Made by a program: the position numbers and the translations under genes. From Treponema sp. (GTDB lineage: Bacteria > Spirochaetota > Spirochaetia > Treponematales > Breznakiellaceae), in the NCBI GenBank assembly GCA_031269405.1, contig JAISZE010000166.1, positions 1 to 10,078 of the forward strand: a DNA stretch of 10,078 nucleotides, given 5' to 3'. The notes beneath the pieces were generated by a model. That model ran no database searches and was not told the origin of the DNA. It worked only from the letters and a program-made list of their open reading frames with translations. This document shows positions 8,115 through 10,078 of this stretch, piece by piece; the first letter of the stretch is position 1, and each line of letters opens with the position of its first letter.

Positions 8115-8850
8115 ACAGTTTGCCGTGTCCAGGGACTTCTTTTACCTGGCATGGTGCTGTGCAGGCGCCGCCCTGGGCTGCCTCTTCAGCAGGTTCAGGA
8201 AAAAAACGACTTTGCGGTTTCGCAACCGTACCGTTACTATAGCCTTATGTTTTTTTTCCTGTATGGCGGCGGCCCTGGCGGCGGCTTTTGTTTATTCCAA
8301 AGGGGCTGTCTATCTGGAAAAAACCTTGTACATCCCCGCAGGCATCCTGGGAGCCATCCTTATTCTTGCTTTCCGGTTTCCCAGGGCCGCCGGATTTCCC
8401 CTCATCTTATTGACCGGACTGGCGGTGGTCTGGCTGGGTTTTTCCTTTCTGCGTTTTCCCCGGCTTGATCCTCTTGCAGGGGAATCCGGTCCGCCTGTCG
8501 CCCTGGTAAGGCGGGACAGGGAGGAGCGTTTCCTGGTCCGTATCATCAGCGGGCCCCAAGGGGCTTCAAACACCCTAACCCTTGAGGTTCCCGGCGATGG
8601 GGCCTTTGAATTCACCCTTGATAAACTCGCCTGCGCTTCGTTGTATCCCCTGATTGGCGGTGAAATCCGGGGAACCATCAGCGGGATCCGGGAGGATTCC
8701 CAGGTTCTTTATACAGCGCCGGCTTTGGGATTCCATCTCCCCTGGGGGGTTTCGAGGGAAGAAATCCGCGGCGGCTTTCCTATTAACGCTGTGCAGCCCG
8801 GAACGGGAATTTATCTCTATTTTGACGGAAAAAGCCTGATTTACCGGTAG
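8098..8850 (+). CDS. Membrane protein of unknown function, 250 aa
   Basis: I do not recognise a family. The first half has about four hydrophobic segments (roughly 14-30, 46-66, 77-92 and 97-117), the second and third separated by a short VYSKGAVYLEKT loop. After a basic/Pro-rich junction (FLRFPRLDP) comes a soluble domain of about 125 residues rich in beta-type segments, such as ERFLVRIISG, TLTLEVPGDGAFEFTLDK and GTGIYLYFDGKSLIYR. The start at 8098 overlaps the M32 gene by 17 bases in another frame and is 11 bases from GAGGA (8082-8086); ATG 8104 is a less well placed alternative. Overlap implies co-expression with the carboxypeptidase. The soluble half probably faces one side of the membrane; which side is not clear. 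Confidence 0.75.
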   Translation: MSMEFEQFAVSRDFFYLAWCCAGAALGCLFSRFRKKTTLRFRNRTVTIALCFFSCMAAALAAAFVYSKGAVYLEKTLYIPAGILGAILILAFRFPRAAGFPLILLTGLAVVWLGFSFLRFPRLDPLAGESGPPVALVRRDREERFLVRIISGPQGASNTLTLEVPGDGAFEFTLDKLACASLYPLIGGEIRGTISGIREDSQVLYTAPALGFHLPWGVSREEIRGGFPINAVQPGTGIYLYFDGKSLIYR

Positions 8851-8871
8851 TTCCCCATATCCGTATACACG

Positions 8872-8900
8872 TTGACAAGCTCCTTAGCAGCCTTCATACT
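8872..8900 (+). promoter_or_regulatory. pgsA promoter, apparently giving a leaderless transcript
   Basis: TTGACA (8872-8877), a 17-base spacer and CATACT (8895-8900) make a strong sigma-70-type promoter. Transcription usually starts 6-8 bases past the -10, that is at 8906-8908, and the pgsA ATG is at 8907. No Shine-Dalgarno is visible between the -10 and the ATG. Confidence 0.6.
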
Positions 8901-8906
8901 CCCTGT

Positions 8907-9488
8907 ATGACTCTGGCAAATAAGATTACTTCTGTCCGTTTGATTTTGGCGCCTCTTTTCTTCGTTATTTATCTTCTTCCGCAGTTTTTCCCTAAGCTTT
9001 TTGAGTCCCGGACATTCTGGACCGTGCCTGTTTTGTGGATCATTTTTGTCGTATCAGAGATTACCGATTACCTGGACGGCATGGCGGCCCGGAAATGCGG
9101 GGAAGTAAGCGACATCGGCAAGCTCTACGATCCCTTCGCCGATACGCTGACGCAGCTTACCTATTTTTTCTGTTTTGTCATTGACGGGATTTTGCCGGCA
9201 CTGTTGTTCCTCCTGGTGTTGTACCGGGAATTCGGCATCCTGTTTATCAGGAATTTGATGCTCCGGAAAGGCATCGCCATGGGGGCCCGTATGGGGGGCA
9301 AAATCAAGACTGTAACCTATATTCTGGCCGGAGCCTGCGCCCTTCTGGCTTCCAGCGTCCGCCGCCTCGGGCTGGACAATAGCCTTTACCGGATAACAGC
9401 CATAACCGCCTGCGCCATTTTCGTGATTTCCGTGATATTCGCGGCTTATTCGTTCCTGGATTATGTTTCCGTGTATAGAAAACACTAG
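8907..9488 (+). CDS. pgsA: CDP-diacylglycerol-glycerol-3-phosphate 3-phosphatidyltransferase, 193 aa
   Basis: The protein belongs to the CDP-alcohol phosphatidyltransferase family, integral membrane enzymes that join an alcohol phosphate to CDP-diacylglycerol. The defining motif DGX2ARX8GX3DX3D is exact: D57-G58-M-A-A-R62, G71, D75 and D79, with D54 as the extra metal ligand in TDYLD. Membrane segments lie near 10-30, 37-53, 90-112, 130-150 and 165-187. The opening MTLANKITSVRLILAP is the usual PgsA N-terminus, which fixes the ATG although no ribosome site precedes it. Glycerol 3-phosphate as substrate, making phosphatidylglycerol phosphate, is the commonest role of this subgroup, but other acceptors in the family cannot be excluded. 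It has its own promoter, 57 bases after the membrane protein gene. Confidence 0.85.
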   Translation: MTLANKITSVRLILAPLFFVIYLLPQFFPKLFESRTFWTVPVLWIIFVVSEITDYLDGMAARKCGEVSDIGKLYDPFADTLTQLTYFFCFVIDGILPALLFLLVLYREFGILFIRNLMLRKGIAMGARMGGKIKTVTYILAGACALLASSVRRLGLDNSLYRITAITACAIFVISVIFAAYSFLDYVSVYRKH

Positions 9489-9526
9489 CAGCTTGATTAC
9501 ACTAAAAGGCATGTTTAAGAGAAACT

Positions 9527-9620
9527 AACCGCGAAGGCGCAGAAGGCGAAAAAGGATGAAATACCTGGATGTTTCCTTGTTTTTCTCCTTCCTTCTTCGG
9601 CTTTTTCGCCGCTGTGGTTT
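9527..9620. repeat. Imperfect palindromic (REP/MITE-like) element
   Basis: The left arm (9527-9556, AACCGCGAAGGCGCAGAAGG followed by CGAAAAAGGA) is the imperfect inverse of the right arm (about 9586-9620, ending TTTTTCGCCGCTGTGGTTT). By eye roughly 24 of 33 positions pair. AACCGCGAAGGCGC-type arms are a style of dispersed palindromic repeat seen in many bacterial genomes, often between genes. It carries no ORF, and in RNA it would fold into a long hairpin after pgsA, where no ordinary terminator is seen. Copy number cannot be judged from one window. Confidence 0.5.
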
Positions 9621-9700
9621 TGCTCTCTTTATCTTGGCAATTCCTCATATTAGGCGGGTTCTTAGGCAATAGACCCTTTTACGGCCATATAATGAAGGCA

Positions 9701-9750
9701 AAAGTGAAAAAAAGTGAAAAAAGATGAAAAAAATACAAAATTTCTAAAAA
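9701..9750. promoter_or_regulatory. Phased A-tracts (predicted bent DNA / UP-like element)
   Basis: Three consecutive decamers AAAGTGAAAA, AAAGTGAAAA and AAGATGAAAA (9701-9730) are followed by AAATACAAAA and TTTCTAAAAA. A-runs centre near 9710, 9720, 9730, 9739 and 9748, one per helical turn. Such phasing bends DNA, and the run stops just before the -35 of the next promoter, where A-rich UP elements act. Confidence 0.6.
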
Positions 9751-9755
9751 TTCAC

Positions 9756-9784
9756 TTGACAACAAGTAGATCCCATGGTACAGT
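9756..9784 (+). promoter_or_regulatory. Strong promoter for the structured RNA
   Basis: TTGACA (9756-9761), a 17-base spacer and TACAGT (9779-9784), with TG in the extended -10 position (9776-9777). The start site is expected near 9791, five bases before the closing stem of the RNA described next. Together with the phased A-tracts it looks like a promoter for an abundant transcript. Confidence 0.7.
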
Positions 9785-9795
9785 ATATATACTTA

Positions 9796-9931
9796 CTTCG
9801 ATGTATGAGCTTGTTCCAAAAGCCGGTTAGTGCGAACCTCCGGCTTGGCGGACAAGTTTTGGACTACTGTCCGATGGAAAAAACGGTCAAACCGGACTGG
9901 AATCCGGCCCGGTTTTTCCCCTAAATCGAAG
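9796..9931 (+). ncRNA. Structured RNA of unknown class (leader or non-coding RNA)
   Basis: CTTCGAT (9796-9802) and ATCGAAG (9925-9931) form a 7-bp closing stem. Inside are three hairpins. The first pairs 9810-9817 with 9848-9856 and 9820-9826 with 9840-9846, with a 13-base loop. The second is a short GGAC-TACT-GTCC stem (9861-9872). The third is long: 9876-9882 pairs with 9913-9919, 9884-9886 with 9909-9911, and 9892-9896 with 9903-9907. I recognise no tRNA, tmRNA, RNase P, SRP, T-box or common riboswitch core. Terminal complementary arms around hairpins, upstream of an ORF, are compatible with a retron msr-msd but also with a cis-regulatory leader. Confidence 0.5.
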
Positions 9932-9937
9932 GAAGCT

Positions 9938-9994
9938 GGACAAGCGGGTCTTGTCTCCCCAAAAACTGAAGTTTTGGGACAGTTTTATATATTT
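9938..9994 (+). terminator. Tandem hairpins, possible attenuator, before the last ORF
   Basis: GACAAG (9939-9944) pairs with CTTGTC (9950-9955). CCCAAAA (9958-9964) then pairs with TTTTGGG (9972-9978), plus an inner C-G pair closing a TGAA loop. The tail GTTTTATATATTTA is U-rich but broken, so this is a weak intrinsic terminator at best. GGACAAG at 9938 repeats the strand at 9850-9856 of the upstream structure, so alternative pairings are possible. Confidence 0.35.
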
Positions 9995-10018
9995 ATCGTA
10001 GAAGGGGGGTTACTGTAC

Positions 10019-10078
10019 ATGAACGCCGCTAATTCGTTGTATTATAAGCAATTAGTGTCCTGTTTTGCCCCCTCTTTG
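10019..10078 (+). CDS. Start of an unidentified gene, cut by the window edge
   Basis: ATG at 10019 opens a frame of 20 codons with no stop (MNAANSLYYKQLVSCFAPSL) that continues past the window. GAAGGGGGG (10001-10009) is a strong ribosome site at a spacing of about 9 bases. The gene lies about 228 bases downstream of the predicted transcript start and behind a heavily structured leader. Twenty residues are too few to name a family. If the upstream RNA were a retron, a reverse transcriptase would be expected here; nothing visible confirms or excludes it. Confidence 0.6.
   Translation, partial: MNAANSLYYKQLVSCFAPSL

Noticed and set aside
9688..9693. TATAAT as a -10 box
   Set aside because: No -35-like hexamer lies 16-18 bases upstream, and the TTGACA promoter at 9756 is far better.
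9701..9730. CRISPR or other functional tandem array
   Set aside because: The units are only 10 bp, A-rich, contiguous and without spacers; curvature is a better explanation.
9830..9839. GTGCGAAC, resembling the 5' end of a group II intron
   Set aside because: The ORF begins only about 190 bases later, too short for domains I-III, and no domain V is visible. The match also sits in a hairpin loop.
9805..9924. A 39-codon ORF (MSLFQKPVSANL...) inside the structured RNA
   Set aside because: It starts about 14 bases from the predicted transcript start with no Shine-Dalgarno and spans the hairpins almost exactly; I recognise no family. A leaderless-like small protein or leader peptide cannot be fully excluded.

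Overview
The window comes from a bacterial chromosome of moderately high GC. A spirochaete, most likely a Treponema of the termite-gut type, is my best guess. The hints are a solitary groEL, a lipoprotein/LysM-protein pair built from TPR-like repeats, a cytidylate-kinase-like protein with an added C-terminal domain, and abundant repeat debris. This is inference from gene style; no rRNA or other taxonomic marker is present.

Layout: Positions 1-340 are decayed DNA. They hold two copies of a short direct repeat resembling the terminal repeats of an insertion sequence, abutting the C-terminal remnant of a clan AA aspartic protease gene on the minus strand. A strong hairpin terminator then closes groEL (347-1993, minus). 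groEL and rnhA (2244-2723, plus) diverge from a 250-bp region with a promoter for each and a 7-3-7 palindrome at the predicted groEL start site; no CIRCE element or groES is seen. A two-gene envelope operon follows (2926-5036): a lipoprotein with TPR-like helical repeats and, overlapping by ATGA, an exported protein with similar repeats and a C-terminal LysM domain. A convergent Nudix hydrolase (5096-5668, minus) separates this from a second plus-strand operon (5761-8850): a cytidylate-kinase-like protein with a BON-like tail, an M32 metallocarboxypeptidase, and a membrane protein of unknown function. pgsA (8907-9488) has its own promoter, placed so that its mRNA would start at or next to the ATG.

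The last 590 bases are the most unusual part. After pgsA comes an imperfect palindromic repeat of the dispersed, REP/MITE-like sort. Next are A-tracts phased at about 10 bp (9701-9750), then a promoter with consensus -35, 17-bp spacer and extended -10 (9756-9784), and an RNA that can fold into a closed multi-hairpin structure (9796-9931). Two more hairpins follow, the last terminator-like, before a well-formed Shine-Dalgarno and an ORF that runs off the window (10019 onward). The arrangement suits either an attenuated or riboswitch-like leader or a non-coding RNA paired with a downstream protein, for example a retron-like system. The 20 visible codons cannot decide between these.
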